In this document: one piece after another, positions 43,984 through 52,853 of the stretch
Numbering within the stretch: position 1 is the stretch's first letter
Layout of the letters: the number at the start of each line of letters is the position of its first letter
Source: Trinickia dinghuensis
GTDB lineage: Bacteria; Pseudomonadota; Gammaproteobacteria; Burkholderiales; Burkholderiaceae
Direction of reading: 5' to 3'
DNA length: 64,000 nucleotides
NCBI RefSeq assembly: GCF_003367175.1
Contig: NZ_QRGA01000008.1
Span: 248,001 to 312,000 of the forward strand
The notes under the pieces: generated by a model
Databases searched by the model: none
The model's input: only the letters and a program-made list of their open reading frames with translations
What the model was told of the DNA's origin: nothing
Position numbers and translations under genes: made by a program

Positions 43984-44020
43984 TAGTAACGCATCTCGTT
44001 ATTAACGTCAAGCGTTACTA
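43984..44020. promoter_or_regulatory. Inverted-repeat operator upstream of higBA
   Basis: TAGTAACGC (43984-43992) and its complement GCGTTACTA (44012-44020) form a 9-bp dyad centred just upstream of the toxin start on the minus strand. A third related half-site AACGT lies between the arms. This is the usual arrangement for autorepression by the antitoxin-toxin complex. Confidence 0.6.
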
Positions 44021-44220
44021 ACATGTGCGAGGCCCCCGCCGAAACAGGATTTCGGCGACTCGCAGCGCGCCGGTCGGATGCCTTGCTGCGGCGACTGTTT
44101 GACGGGTGGGTTGGATCACAAGCCCCAAAAGCGCGCAGCCCTGTAGAGTGGTCCATTTTTACTTAGTCCGCAACAACGCTAACGTCGCAGACGAAGCAGT
44201 TCGCATCGGGACATTGTGCG

Positions 44221-44720
44221 TCAAGTAACCACCGTGGCCGCTTTGTTGCCGAGCACTTTCTTCGTCTCTAGTTAGCTCGGCTGGCGCACGTAGTAAATGT
44301 CCCACTCTGCTTCGCCGGTCTGTACGAAGCCGTATCGCCGGTAGAAACGATTCGAATCGCTGCCACGCAAAGCGCCTACGCGGATGGGCATTCGCTGAGC
44401 ATCAGCGTCCGCGAAGATCCTTCGTAGGACCGTTGCTCCGATGCCCTTTCCCTGATGCTCGGGAGCGACGTATAGGTGGTCGAGGAGCCAGTGATCATCT
44501 TGAGGGCGAATCAAGACAAAGCCCACCTTAACACCATCGGCTTCGATGAAGCGGCAGAGCGCTGGGTCAAATGCAGCTAAGAAGCGCTCCCGTGCGCGCT
44601 GCGGGTCGAAGCGTCCGATGCGCTCCAAGCTCTCCCGCATCGCTGCTATGCGGATCGCCACCAAAGTGTCAGCGTCGGACTGACTAGTGGGCGCGAAGGT
44701 CAGGTCCATTTGGATAAGTG
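44221..44720. repeat. 500-bp direct repeat, copy 1 (contains GNAT gene)
   Basis: About 500 bp beginning TCAAGTAACCACCGTGGCCG is repeated with scattered substitutions at 46704-47204, in the same orientation. It covers the whole GNAT gene with its downstream flank and stops at about the start codon and a few bases before it (GATAAGTG). The copies differ by only four residues in the encoded proteins. Confidence 0.9.
44272..44709 (-). CDS. GNAT acetyltransferase, duplicate copy 1
   Basis: A 145-residue protein from ATG 44709 (MDLTFAPTSQSDADTLV). GNAT fold: helix 1-2 with VAIRIAAMRESLERIGRF, strand VGFVLIRPQDDHWLLDHLYV, acetyl-CoA loop PEHQGKGIGATVLRRIF (Q/R-x-x-G-x-G/A), and RFYRRYGFVQTGEAEWD near the end. 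The substrate is unknown. An almost identical copy lies at 46756-47193; between them only four residues differ (for example DPAL/APAL, GVKVG/GVQVG). The upstream codon context has no obvious extra gene. Confidence 0.85.
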   Translation of the reverse strand: MDLTFAPTSQSDADTLVAIRIAAMRESLERIGRFDPQRARERFLAAFDPALCRFIEADGVKVGFVLIRPQDDHWLLDHLYVAPEHQGKGIGATVLRRIFADADAQRMPIRVGALRGSDSNRFYRRYGFVQTGEAEWDIYYVRQPS

Positions 44721-44783
44721 TGAAGTAGTCACTTGGAATGTGTCCCATCGTGAAACGTGACGAGAGGTCCGAGGTCCACCGAC

Positions 44784-44957
44784 TCAGCGATCCTTGAGCG
44801 CAATCAGTACCGCTCGATGCTCGGCTATGACCTTGCGGGCAGCTTTAAGCACATCGCGCCGTTCAGCTTCAGTCGATGCCCTAACCTCCGTCTTCGGGCG
44901 AATGATAGTTCGGGGCTTGAGTTCTACCCCGTACAGTTCCTTCCTCTTCGCGGTCAT
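44784..44957 (-). CDS. 57-residue Lys/Arg/Glu-rich protein
   Basis: A short protein from ATG 44957: MTAKRKELYGVELKPRTIIR, then KTEVRASTEAERRDVLKAAR. It is basic with a helical C-terminal half (VIAEHRAVLIALKDR) and shows no signal peptide. Small proteins of this look often serve as antitoxins or DNA-binding regulators, but I do not recognise a family. The longer in-frame extension to 45452 overlaps the zinc-ribbon gene and is rejected. Confidence 0.5.
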   Translation of the reverse strand: MTAKRKELYGVELKPRTIIRPKTEVRASTEAERRDVLKAARKVIAEHRAVLIALKDR

Positions 44958-45202
44958 AGCAGTTCCTCTGTCCGGTAAGCGAGTCGCCGATACCGTCTCC
45001 CCGCATGATATGACGAAGCTCGCCGAAGATTGCGACGGCTGCGAGAAACAGGCTCGCTCTGCCCGTCTCCTTCTGGATCGTAACGGGAAAAGCCTACATA
45101 CATTAGACACAACGACTCGGATCGTCCACAATCGGTCGGCAAATAAGCGTCCCACGATCGAGCCGGTCGGAACGATAGACGCGCAAGGAAGGAGACCAGC
45201 GA

Positions 45203-46252
45203 ATGCCGACGACCACCTGTCCCAAATGCAACCACTACACGACCGTCCCCAACGTACAGAACGCTGAACGGTATTCATGCCCTTACTGCACAAGCGCGAC
45301 CCGCGAGCCGCTGCTTCTTTACAAGTGCTTTTCGTGTATGAAGGTGTCCATTTTCGCCACTGCGCGGATACCCCGCGCGTGTCCTTATTGCAGGACGATC
45401 GTGCGCACGCTCCAGCGCGACTTGGCGCCCCCGCCGGTGGTGGTCGCTCCATTCGTGGAAACGGATTGGCTTTATCACGTCACGAGCATGACGATCGCAC
45501 GCTCGATAAAAAGAGGGGGGATTCAGTCCGCCTTTAGACGGACGGGAAGCATCGCGCCCGACCCGAACGGCTCGTTCGCGCTTGATCGAGTCAATCGGAT
45601 CAACGCCGCGATCGAAGGACGCATCATGAAATATCTGGTTGTCTGTTTAGCCAACGCGAACAGCGGCGATGCGTGGCGCGATGCTGTGATGGCTTACACG
45701 CCCTTCGTGCACGCAGCGACAGGAAGTAACGACGACTATATGTCCTTGAGTGCGCTCGAAGACGCCGCATTATCGCGGTTCGGCAAGCAAATCCAAGGCG
45801 ATAAATTCACGTTGAAGCCGAAAGGTACCGTTGGCATCGCAAAAAAGCCGGGGACGATCGCGCTTCGCGATACGCTCGTCGGGAATCCCGACCATTACCT
45901 CACGAAGCTGGCTATTCAATGCGCGAACTATGACTTCGGTGTCGAGGCCGCGATTACGGCTTGCCACGTGTACTTCCTGAACACGGCGCTCGAGCGGCTC
46001 ATTTTCGAAGGTGGGTACAAGGACTACACCAAACTTCGCAGTCCATCTTCGATCGTCGTGCTACGGGTGCGCCGAGTTGACGTGGTCGGCCTCGAGCAGG
46101 ACATGGCGGACTTTCGGGCGCTACGCACGAAATCAGATGTGCCCGCGGCGAGGTTGGAAATCCTCGTCGGAACGGCAATACACACCGAGTTCAAGAGGCT
46201 GGATGTGCGTAGCCGAAGCGATAATTGGATTCCGCTCACGCAGTGGGAGTAA
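45203..46252 (+). CDS. Double zinc-ribbon protein with ADP-ribosyltransferase-like domain
   Basis: A 349-residue protein from ATG 45203, with AGGAAGGAG upstream. Two four-Cys zinc ribbons open it: C6/C9 with C26/C29 (CPKC, CPYC) and C42/C45 with C60/C63 (CFSC, CPYC). After a Pro/Val linker, DWLYHVTSMTIARSIKRGGI (about 88-107) matches the opening Tyr-His-x-Thr and Gly of DarT/DUF4433-type ADP-ribosyltransferases. Further ART-like blocks are LVVCLANANSG, TALERLIFEGGYKDY and a C-terminal RLEILVGTAIHTE whose Glu could be the catalytic one. It overlaps the next start (TAATG) and sits between the two GNAT repeats. A nucleic-acid-directed toxin or regulator is plausible but unproven. Confidence 0.6.
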   Translation: MPTTTCPKCNHYTTVPNVQNAERYSCPYCTSATREPLLLYKCFSCMKVSIFATARIPRACPYCRTIVRTLQRDLAPPPVVVAPFVETDWLYHVTSMTIARSIKRGGIQSAFRRTGSIAPDPNGSFALDRVNRINAAIEGRIMKYLVVCLANANSGDAWRDAVMAYTPFVHAATGSNDDYMSLSALEDAALSRFGKQIQGDKFTLKPKGTVGIAKKPGTIALRDTLVGNPDHYLTKLAIQCANYDFGVEAAITACHVYFLNTALERLIFEGGYKDYTKLRSPSSIVVLRVRRVDVVGLEQDMADFRALRTKSDVPAARLEILVGTAIHTEFKRLDVRSRSDNWIPLTQWE

Positions 46253-46497
46253 TGGGCGAAATGCACGTGGCGATTGCGCCGATATCCTGCATTTCCGCTG
46301 CCGAGGTCGAGCAATGGTTGCGGTGGGTGGACAGCAGAGACGATTACGAAGCGAGGGGGGATCAAAAGGAAATCGATCGACGCATCGCCGATTTCGCTGC
46401 AGGACGGAAGGCGTTGTTTGTTCTTGAGCCGTCCTGTGGTGCGAAAGTGGCTGTCATGTGTGATTCGATCTGGCTTAGCCTAGCATCGGACGCTTGA
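46252..46497 (+). CDS. 81-residue partner of the zinc-ribbon protein (candidate antitoxin/immunity)
   Basis: An 81-residue acidic protein from ATG 46252, which overlaps the upstream stop (TAATG), so the two are translationally coupled. Sequence features: IAPISCISAAEVEQWLRWVD, YEARGDQKEIDRRIADFAAGR, VAVMCDSIWLSL. No recognised family. Coupling to a possible ART-type toxin suggests an antidote, but DarG-type macrodomain features are absent. Confidence 0.55.
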   Translation: MGEMHVAIAPISCISAAEVEQWLRWVDSRDDYEARGDQKEIDRRIADFAAGRKALFVLEPSCGAKVAVMCDSIWLSLASDA

Positions 46498-46703
46498 TCT
46501 GCGATGCGGGCGACCGGAACTGAGCATTGGCGCGCGCGAAGCATCGACGACGCTTTGCAAGACAAGCCAGGCGCGTGCTCACCGAGCAAAGTCCACCGAA
46601 AAATCATCGGACCACACGTCCGAGCAGGGAAGCACCGCTCCGCGAGGCCCATTCAGCAATATTGTCGCGACGATCGACAAGAAGCTCACGTCGCGGTGTT
46701 GCG

Positions 46704-47204
46704 GTCAAGTAACCACCGTGGCCGTTTTGTCGCTGAGCTTTTCTTTCGTCTCTGGTTAGCTCGGCTGGCGCACGTAGTAAATGTCCCACTCCGCTTCGTC
46801 GGTCTGCACGAAGCCGTATCGCCGGTAGAAACGATTCGAATCGCTGCCACGCAAAGCGCCTACGCGAATGGGCATTCGCTGAGCATCAGCGTCCGCGAAG
46901 ATCCTTCGCAGGACCGTTGCACCGATGCCCTTTCGCTGATGCTCAGGAGCGACGTATAAATGGTCGAGGAGCCAGTGATCATCTTGAGGGCGAATCAAGA
47001 CAAAGCCCACCTGAACACCATCGGCTTCGATGAAGCGGCAAAGCGCTGGGGCGAATGCAGCTAAGAAGCGCTCCCGCGCGCGCTGCGGGTCGAAGCGTCC
47101 GATGCGCTCCAAGCTCTCCCGCATCGCTGCTATGCGAATCGCCACCAAAGTGTCGGCGTCGGACTGACTAGTGGGCGCGAAGGTCAAGTCCATTTTGATA
47201 AGTG
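46704..47204. repeat. 500-bp direct repeat, copy 2 (contains GNAT gene)
   Basis: The second copy of the direct repeat described at 44221-44720, same orientation, starting TCAAGTAACCACCGTGGCCG. It lies about 100 bp from the 3' end of tRNA-Ser. The unique segment between the two copies (44721-46703) carries the zinc-ribbon module and the 57-residue protein. Confidence 0.9.
46756..47193 (-). CDS. GNAT acetyltransferase, duplicate copy 2
   Basis: A 145-residue protein from ATG 47193, the same length as copy 1 and differing by four residues. Acetyl-CoA loop here is PEHQRKGIGATVLRRIF. Both copies are intact, so the duplication is recent or both are kept. The opposite strand has a 151-residue open frame (46504-46959) with no support, so it is not called. 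Confidence 0.85.
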   Translation of the reverse strand: MDLTFAPTSQSDADTLVAIRIAAMRESLERIGRFDPQRARERFLAAFAPALCRFIEADGVQVGFVLIRPQDDHWLLDHLYVAPEHQRKGIGATVLRRIFADADAQRMPIRVGALRGSDSNRFYRRYGFVQTDEAEWDIYYVRQPS

Positions 47205-47275
47205 AGGATGTCGTCGCTCGGAATTTAGCATCATGAATCGAGACACAGCGACGGACAACTCGGGCGCACAAACGA

Positions 47276-47299
47276 GAAACGGGCCCAAGGGCCCGTTTC
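47276..47299 (-). terminator. Terminator of tRNA-Ser
   Basis: An 11-bp perfect stem (GAAACGGGCCC at 47276-47286 with its complement at 47289-47299, two-base loop) lies 11 bp beyond the 3' end of tRNA-Ser on the minus strand, followed by TCGTTTG. The position directly after the tRNA supports a factor-independent terminator, though the T-run is short. Confidence 0.7.
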
Positions 47300-47309
47300 T
47301 GTAGTGTCC

Positions 47310-47400
47310 TGGCGGAGAGAGGGGGATTCGAACCCCCGATAGGCGATTAACCTATACACGCTTTCCAGGCGTGCGACTTAAACCACTCATCCATCTCTCC
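47310..47400 (-). tRNA. tRNA-Ser(GGA)
   Basis: A 91-base minus-strand tRNA starting GGAGAGATGGATGAGTGG and ending with an encoded CCA (47310-47312). The anticodon loop reads CTGGAAAG, anticodon GGA for serine (UCC/UCU codons). The long variable arm typical of class II tRNA-Ser is present, and the T-arm has GGTTCGAATCC. The accessory patch ends at this gene, a common integration site, but no integrase or 3'-end repeat was found. Confidence 0.95.
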
Positions 47401-47412
47401 GAGAGCCGCGCA

Positions 47413-48099
47413 TTATAGCAGAGTCTGGGCGCTTGGGGGTGCACTCGCATCCGAACGTTTGAGCGCCGCGATCTGCCGCCCTTCCGCATCGAAGTTCGAG
47501 GGTTCGAGCCAGGCATCGAGCGCCGCCTTGCGCGCGGGCCATTCGGCGTCGAGAAGCGAAAATACCGCCGTATCGCGGCTCCGTGCCTTGACGACCATAT
47601 GCTGTCGAAGAACGCCCTCCCGCTGGAACCCGAGCCTCAGCGCTGCGCGAGCGGAGGCTTGATTCGCAGCATCGCTCCGCCATTCGCAGCGACGACAGCC
47701 CAGATCCTCGAAGGCATATCGAGCAGCAAGATAAATCGCCTCCGTGCCACCCCGGCTGTTCCGCAGAACCGGCACAAACAGCACATACCCGATCTCCACC
47801 GAACGATGCGTGGGACTGTAGCGCATCAGGCTCATTTTACCGACGACATCACCAGAGCCGTTGTGCATGATGACGAACGGCAAGACCCCCTCCAAACCCG
47901 CGAAGGCTTCGAGATGCGCGCGGTACGCTGGCACATCGGCAAACGGACCGTCACGAAGGAAGCGCCACGAGTCCTCGTGTCCGGGGCCGTGGCAAACAGC
48001 ATACAAACGCTCGGCATGAACAGCGGGATCGAGCGGAATCAAGCTGACATAACGCCCACGCAGCGCCACCGCTTCGCCCCCGCCCGAACACTGCTTCAT
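47413..48099 (-). CDS. GNAT acetyltransferase, RimJ/RimL type
   Basis: About 228 residues from ATG 48099 (MKQCSGGGEAVALRG); ATG 48132 is also in frame but overlaps the FAD gene. RimJ/L-type features: LRGRYVSLIPLDPAVHAERL, WRFLRDGPF, GDVVGKMSLMRYSPTHRSVEIGYVLF, and a C-terminal GFQREGVLRQHMVV. These enzymes acetylate N-terminal or free amino groups. It is the last gene of a same-strand cluster with the FAD oxidoreductase, LysE, aminotransferase and cyclotransferase genes, and may acetylate the small product of that cluster. Confidence 0.8.
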   Translation of the reverse strand: MKQCSGGGEAVALRGRYVSLIPLDPAVHAERLYAVCHGPGHEDSWRFLRDGPFADVPAYRAHLEAFAGLEGVLPFVIMHNGSGDVVGKMSLMRYSPTHRSVEIGYVLFVPVLRNSRGGTEAIYLAARYAFEDLGCRRCEWRSDAANQASARAALRLGFQREGVLRQHMVVKARSRDTAVFSLLDAEWPARKAALDAWLEPSNFDAEGRQIAALKRSDASAPPSAQTLL

Positions 48100-48107
48100 C
48101 CCACCCG

Positions 48108-49910
48108 TCACGCAGATCTCAAGATGGCCCATTCCGTCGGGGCACCAGCAAGAAACGCCGTCGCACGATTAGGGTGATACAGCGCGTGCATCGGATGCGT
48201 CTCGCCATTCAACAGCGCGGCAACGGCCTGTCCCACAGCCGGCGCCTGCGCGAATCCGCCCGTGTTGTGGCCACCAGTGATGATGCAATGCCCGGAACCC
48301 GCGGTCGGAATCGCTTCAAATATCCCAAGGCTCGACGACGTCCAAGGACGAACGCAGTACCTGAGTTCGCTCTCGAGATCGCCCTTTGCGATCGCTGCAC
48401 GATAGGCTGCGGGGAAATACTTCTGTGCCGTGTCGATCAGCCCCTCGTACATGACCTTGAGGAGACGCCCATCGATATTCGTCGCATCGACACCGGTGTA
48501 GCCGTAGCCCGATCCGATGATCATGATGGGCTCGCCGTTCTCGTCGGTGGCCACTGTGATATTCGCGTCCTCCGTCACATGGCCCTTGCGCGCGAGCTTG
48601 AGCGAATTGCGCAGCGACGAATCAATATTCGGCAACCTGAGCCAAGCGCCGAGCACCCCATTGATCTTGCCTTCCGAAGCGGTGCCCTTCAGCAACGTGC
48701 CGCCGTACGCGCCCGGCGAGATGACGACATTCTCGGTAGTCAACATGCCATCCGCCAGCCTCACCCCAGCCACCTTGCCGCGTCCGTCGAACACCAGATG
48801 CTGGGCGCGCCGGTTCCAGTGCGTGCGAACGCCCTTCGCCTCCAGCCGGTCGATCAGCAGCCGCATGAACTTGTGCGCGTTGATCGTAAATCCGACGACT
48901 TCCACGCCCCCGGCGATATGGCCGCCTTCGACTGCCTCAGCGAGCGCCGGTTGTTCACGCGCGACGTCCGAGCCGGAGAATATCGCGCGGGCCGCACCGA
49001 TGCGCTTCTGCCGCGCGACAGCCGATGCGAGATTGTCCATATCCGAATAGATCCGCAACACGCCTTCGCGGATCAAGCTGTCTTCGAAAAGCAGCGGATC
49101 GCTCTCGATCCACGCATCCCACAGCCCGCTGCTCTCGCGCGTCAGCGAAAAGATGTCGTCGTTGTAGCTATCGGCCAGCCAGGTCGGAATGCTTTCGAAT
49201 TCCGCCACCCAAGCATGTTCCTCTTGCGACAAGCTGCCGGCATGGTGCGTTGCCCACCCGTATTCCGATACCGAGCGCTGAAACGCGGTGTTCATCGTTT
49301 CGTGAATTTCGCGCGAGTTGTAGTTATCCATCTCCGACAACGTGAACATCCGCGCGTCATCGCCACCGCGGCTGCACCCGAACGATGTCCAGTCGGCTTC
49401 CGTGCGCGGATCGGGCCGGGCATCGACGATCTCGACCTCGTAGTTGCGCTGCGAAAGGTAGTGCGCCGTAATGAGGTTGACGAGGCCACCGCCAATCAAC
49501 GTAACACGTCGAGACGCGGACGCCCGACGGCTACCCGCGTGGTAACGCTCGTCGTACTGAGTCGTGAAAGCGCATTCCAACGCCTTGAGCGCCGCGATGT
49601 ACGCGCTTTCGCCGCCGTTCTCGGCGATGCTCAACACCACCGCGCCTCCGAATTCACCAGGGCCGCCCTTATCGCCCGGCTCTCCGATCGAGACGTAGTA
49701 GCAGGGCTCGGACCGGCCGCCGGCCCAGGCGGAAACAATGTCGCCCGGCAACGCGGCGCGCGTCACAACCGCATCGACATCGCTTTCGATCAGAACGCGG
49801 CGAAGCACCGTTTGACCTTTGCGGAGCACGTCGGGCCGATAGATCACGTTCTTGGCCAAAACGTGATTCGCCAGATTTTCATCGAGGGGATCGAGTATCA
49901 GAATTCGCAC
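48108..49910 (-). CDS. FAD-dependent oxidoreductase (DadA-like) with N-terminal extension
   Basis: A 600-residue protein from ATG 49910. The first about 130 residues (MRILILDPLDENLANHVL, DAVVTRAALPGDIVSAWAGG) form an unusual extension that looks like an alpha/beta fragment rather than a signal peptide. The FAD-binding motif then begins (VTLIGGGLVNLITAHYLSQ, about 136-155), followed by DAO-type segments ending ITGGHNTGGFAQAPAVGQAV. The enzyme family covers D-amino-acid dehydrogenases and related imine-forming oxidases. Its neighbours (aminotransferase, LysE exporter, GNAT) suggest an amino acid or derivative as substrate. Confidence 0.8.
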   Translation of the reverse strand: MRILILDPLDENLANHVLAKNVIYRPDVLRKGQTVLRRVLIESDVDAVVTRAALPGDIVSAWAGGRSEPCYYVSIGEPGDKGGPGEFGGAVVLSIAENGGESAYIAALKALECAFTTQYDERYHAGSRRASASRRVTLIGGGLVNLITAHYLSQRNYEVEIVDARPDPRTEADWTSFGCSRGGDDARMFTLSEMDNYNSREIHETMNTAFQRSVSEYGWATHHAGSLSQEEHAWVAEFESIPTWLADSYNDDIFSLTRESSGLWDAWIESDPLLFEDSLIREGVLRIYSDMDNLASAVARQKRIGAARAIFSGSDVAREQPALAEAVEGGHIAGGVEVVGFTINAHKFMRLLIDRLEAKGVRTHWNRRAQHLVFDGRGKVAGVRLADGMLTTENVVISPGAYGGTLLKGTASEGKINGVLGAWLRLPNIDSSLRNSLKLARKGHVTEDANITVATDENGEPIMIIGSGYGYTGVDATNIDGRLLKVMYEGLIDTAQKYFPAAYRAAIAKGDLESELRYCVRPWTSSSLGIFEAIPTAGSGHCIITGGHNTGGFAQAPAVGQAVAALLNGETHPMHALYHPNRATAFLAGAPTEWAILRSA

Positions 49911-49963
49911 GGTGGGGGTCTCTCTTTATTTTGTATTGATACACACGTTGACGGCCGCCCGCT

Positions 49964-50566
49964 TCAGACAACTACGATGATGGCCGTCCCGATCAACAGC
50001 AGCGCCATGGCCGCGTTGAACACGCTCAGCCGGAACTCGTTCGTCAATAGCTTGCCGATCCCCACGCCGAACGACGTCCAGATCGAGCCGGACACGAAAT
50101 TCACCAGCGCGCAAATCGTGAAAATCCGAACGCCTGCCGCCCAAGCCGACGTTCCCGGCGGAAGGAACAACGTGGCGGTCGTGATCGCCTTAACCCATGC
50201 CTTGGGATTGACGACCTGGAAGAACGCGGCATCGAAAAAGGTCAGCGGCTTCGCTACCGCCTTGGCCTTCGCAACTCTCGCGCCAACGAGCTTGTACGCG
50301 AGATAAATCAGGTAAGCCGCGCCGCACCATTTCAGCACGCCCTGAAGCCAAGGGAAGTAAACGAATACGACGCCGAAGCCGATGCAGAGCAAGAACGTTT
50401 GGAGTGCGCAGCCGGAGACGATGCCGCTCACGTGCGGCAACGTCCTGCCGAAGCCGAAGGTGGCACCGGAGGTCGTCAACATCACGTTGTTGGGCCCGGG
50501 CGTAATGGACATGATCATGTAGTACGTCGCCAGCGGCACGACGGCGATTGCGGGGGGACTTATCAT
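49964..50566 (-). CDS. LysE/RhtB-family amino-acid exporter
   Basis: A 200-residue inner-membrane protein with about six hydrophobic helices from ATG 50566. The opening YMIMSITPGPNNVMLTTSGA is the LysE/RhtB signature, and VVNPKAWVKAITTATLF contains the conserved NPKA motif. RhtB proteins export amino acids or their derivatives. It lies between the aminotransferase and the FAD oxidoreductase genes on the same strand, so it probably exports that pathway's product or an overflow intermediate. Confidence 0.9.
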   Translation of the reverse strand: MISPPAIAVVPLATYYMIMSITPGPNNVMLTTSGATFGFGRTLPHVSGIVSGCALQTFLLCIGFGVVFVYFPWLQGVLKWCGAAYLIYLAYKLVGARVAKAKAVAKPLTFFDAAFFQVVNPKAWVKAITTATLFLPPGTSAWAAGVRIFTICALVNFVSGSIWTSFGVGIGKLLTNEFRLSVFNAAMALLLIGTAIIVVV

Positions 50567-50629
50567 GTTGTGGTTGTTCTCATTGGATGCCGGATGCCGC
50601 GCGGGAAACCGCAGCAGCGTTGGAAACGC

Positions 50630-51886
<1,257 letters not shown>

Positions 51887-52399
51887 TCACGCCGGCAAAC
51901 GATCTTCGGCTTCAGCACATACCGGAAGCGACTTGAGTTGCTCGACGTAGGCCGCGGGAAGAATGTCGTGTCCGGCGAGAAGATGACCGAGATACGCGGC
52001 GCGCGGTTTCAGCTGTGAGTCGAGGTTATTGCGAGCAACATACGTGGTCGCGGTGACGTATTCATCGTTGTCGGGACGCAAAACTCGCACGACAACGCGT
52101 TCATACTGACCGCTCGCGACGTTCTCATAATGGTCGAGCACATCGAGCCCGTCCGCTGATATACGGTTTAGGATGCCGAAAACATGCGCACCGCCGCTTT
52201 CCGTTAAATTCGCGGCTGCCGCGCCGGGGAAATAAGCCGACGGCTTGTCGAACGTCAACGCCCAATCGTCGAGCCGCCCCAGCACGCGCTCGAAACAAGC
52301 CGCCCCCGCTGGAACGAGGCGAGCATCGATCAAGCGAGCAGGATCCATATTCGATCCGTAAGCAAAATACCAAACCGAATCACGCACATCATCACTCAT
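51887..52399 (-). CDS. Gamma-glutamylcyclotransferase-like protein
   Basis: A 170-residue protein from ATG 52399, with GGAAATATC before it. The YFAYGSNM motif (about 11-18) is the substrate-binding loop of the gamma-glutamylcyclotransferase/AIG2 fold; HYENVASGQYERVVV holds the conserved acidic region, and VFGILNRISADGLDVLDHYE the central strand. Such enzymes release 5-oxoproline from gamma-glutamyl compounds or act in peptide-derivative turnover. It is the first gene of the minus-strand amino-acid cluster. Confidence 0.85.
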   Translation of the reverse strand: MSDDVRDSVWYFAYGSNMDPARLIDARLVPAGAACFERVLGRLDDWALTFDKPSAYFPGAAAANLTESGGAHVFGILNRISADGLDVLDHYENVASGQYERVVVRVLRPDNDEYVTATTYVARNNLDSQLKPRAAYLGHLLAGHDILPAAYVEQLKSLPVCAEAEDRLPA

Positions 52400-52853
52400 G
52401 ATATTTCCGCAGTTTCAGCGAAATGGAATTCGAAGCGACGCCTCGGCGATCACGATCGAGGGATCGCCGAGGCGCGGATGCAATACGCAGATTGTCTGCG
52501 CTTTCTTAATTTCGCCGATCAATCGACGAAGGGAAAAGATTCATTCTCAGGAGATATTTTTCTATTTGATCGAAACGATTTTGACGAGGCGATAGCAACA
52601 TCGTCACACGGCCCAAGACGAAAATTAATGCATTAGGGACAGCTACACCAACAAATAATTTTTACGTCGCGAATAATAATTTATTGTGGAAACGATTTCG
52701 CGAAAAAAGGAAGGAACCGACTTCGAGTCGTTGACGATAAAAGCATATGATTCAAGTCACCCCACTTGAAACATGGCTACGCAAACAACGCTTAATCGCG
52801 GCGCACCGGTAGTCAATGTCGCAAGACAGGACGGAGCCGCGCCCGCCCTCTTC
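52400..52853. other. AT-rich intergenic region
   Basis: A 454-bp gene-free stretch. About 52480-52760 is clearly AT-richer than its surroundings and contains the palindrome TAATGCATTA (52626-52635) and several TTATT runs. It should hold the promoter of the minus-strand amino-acid cluster and the 3' end of the symporter gene. No RNA or mobile element was seen. Confidence 0.55.

Noticed and set aside
46504-46959. 151-residue plus-strand open frame over the second GNAT copy
   Set aside because: It lies antisense to a well-supported duplicated gene and has no ribosome-binding site or motif; the first copy does not preserve it.
47310-47400. Genomic island integrated at tRNA-Ser
   Set aside because: No integrase and no repeated tRNA 3' end were found; position alone suggests but does not show integration.
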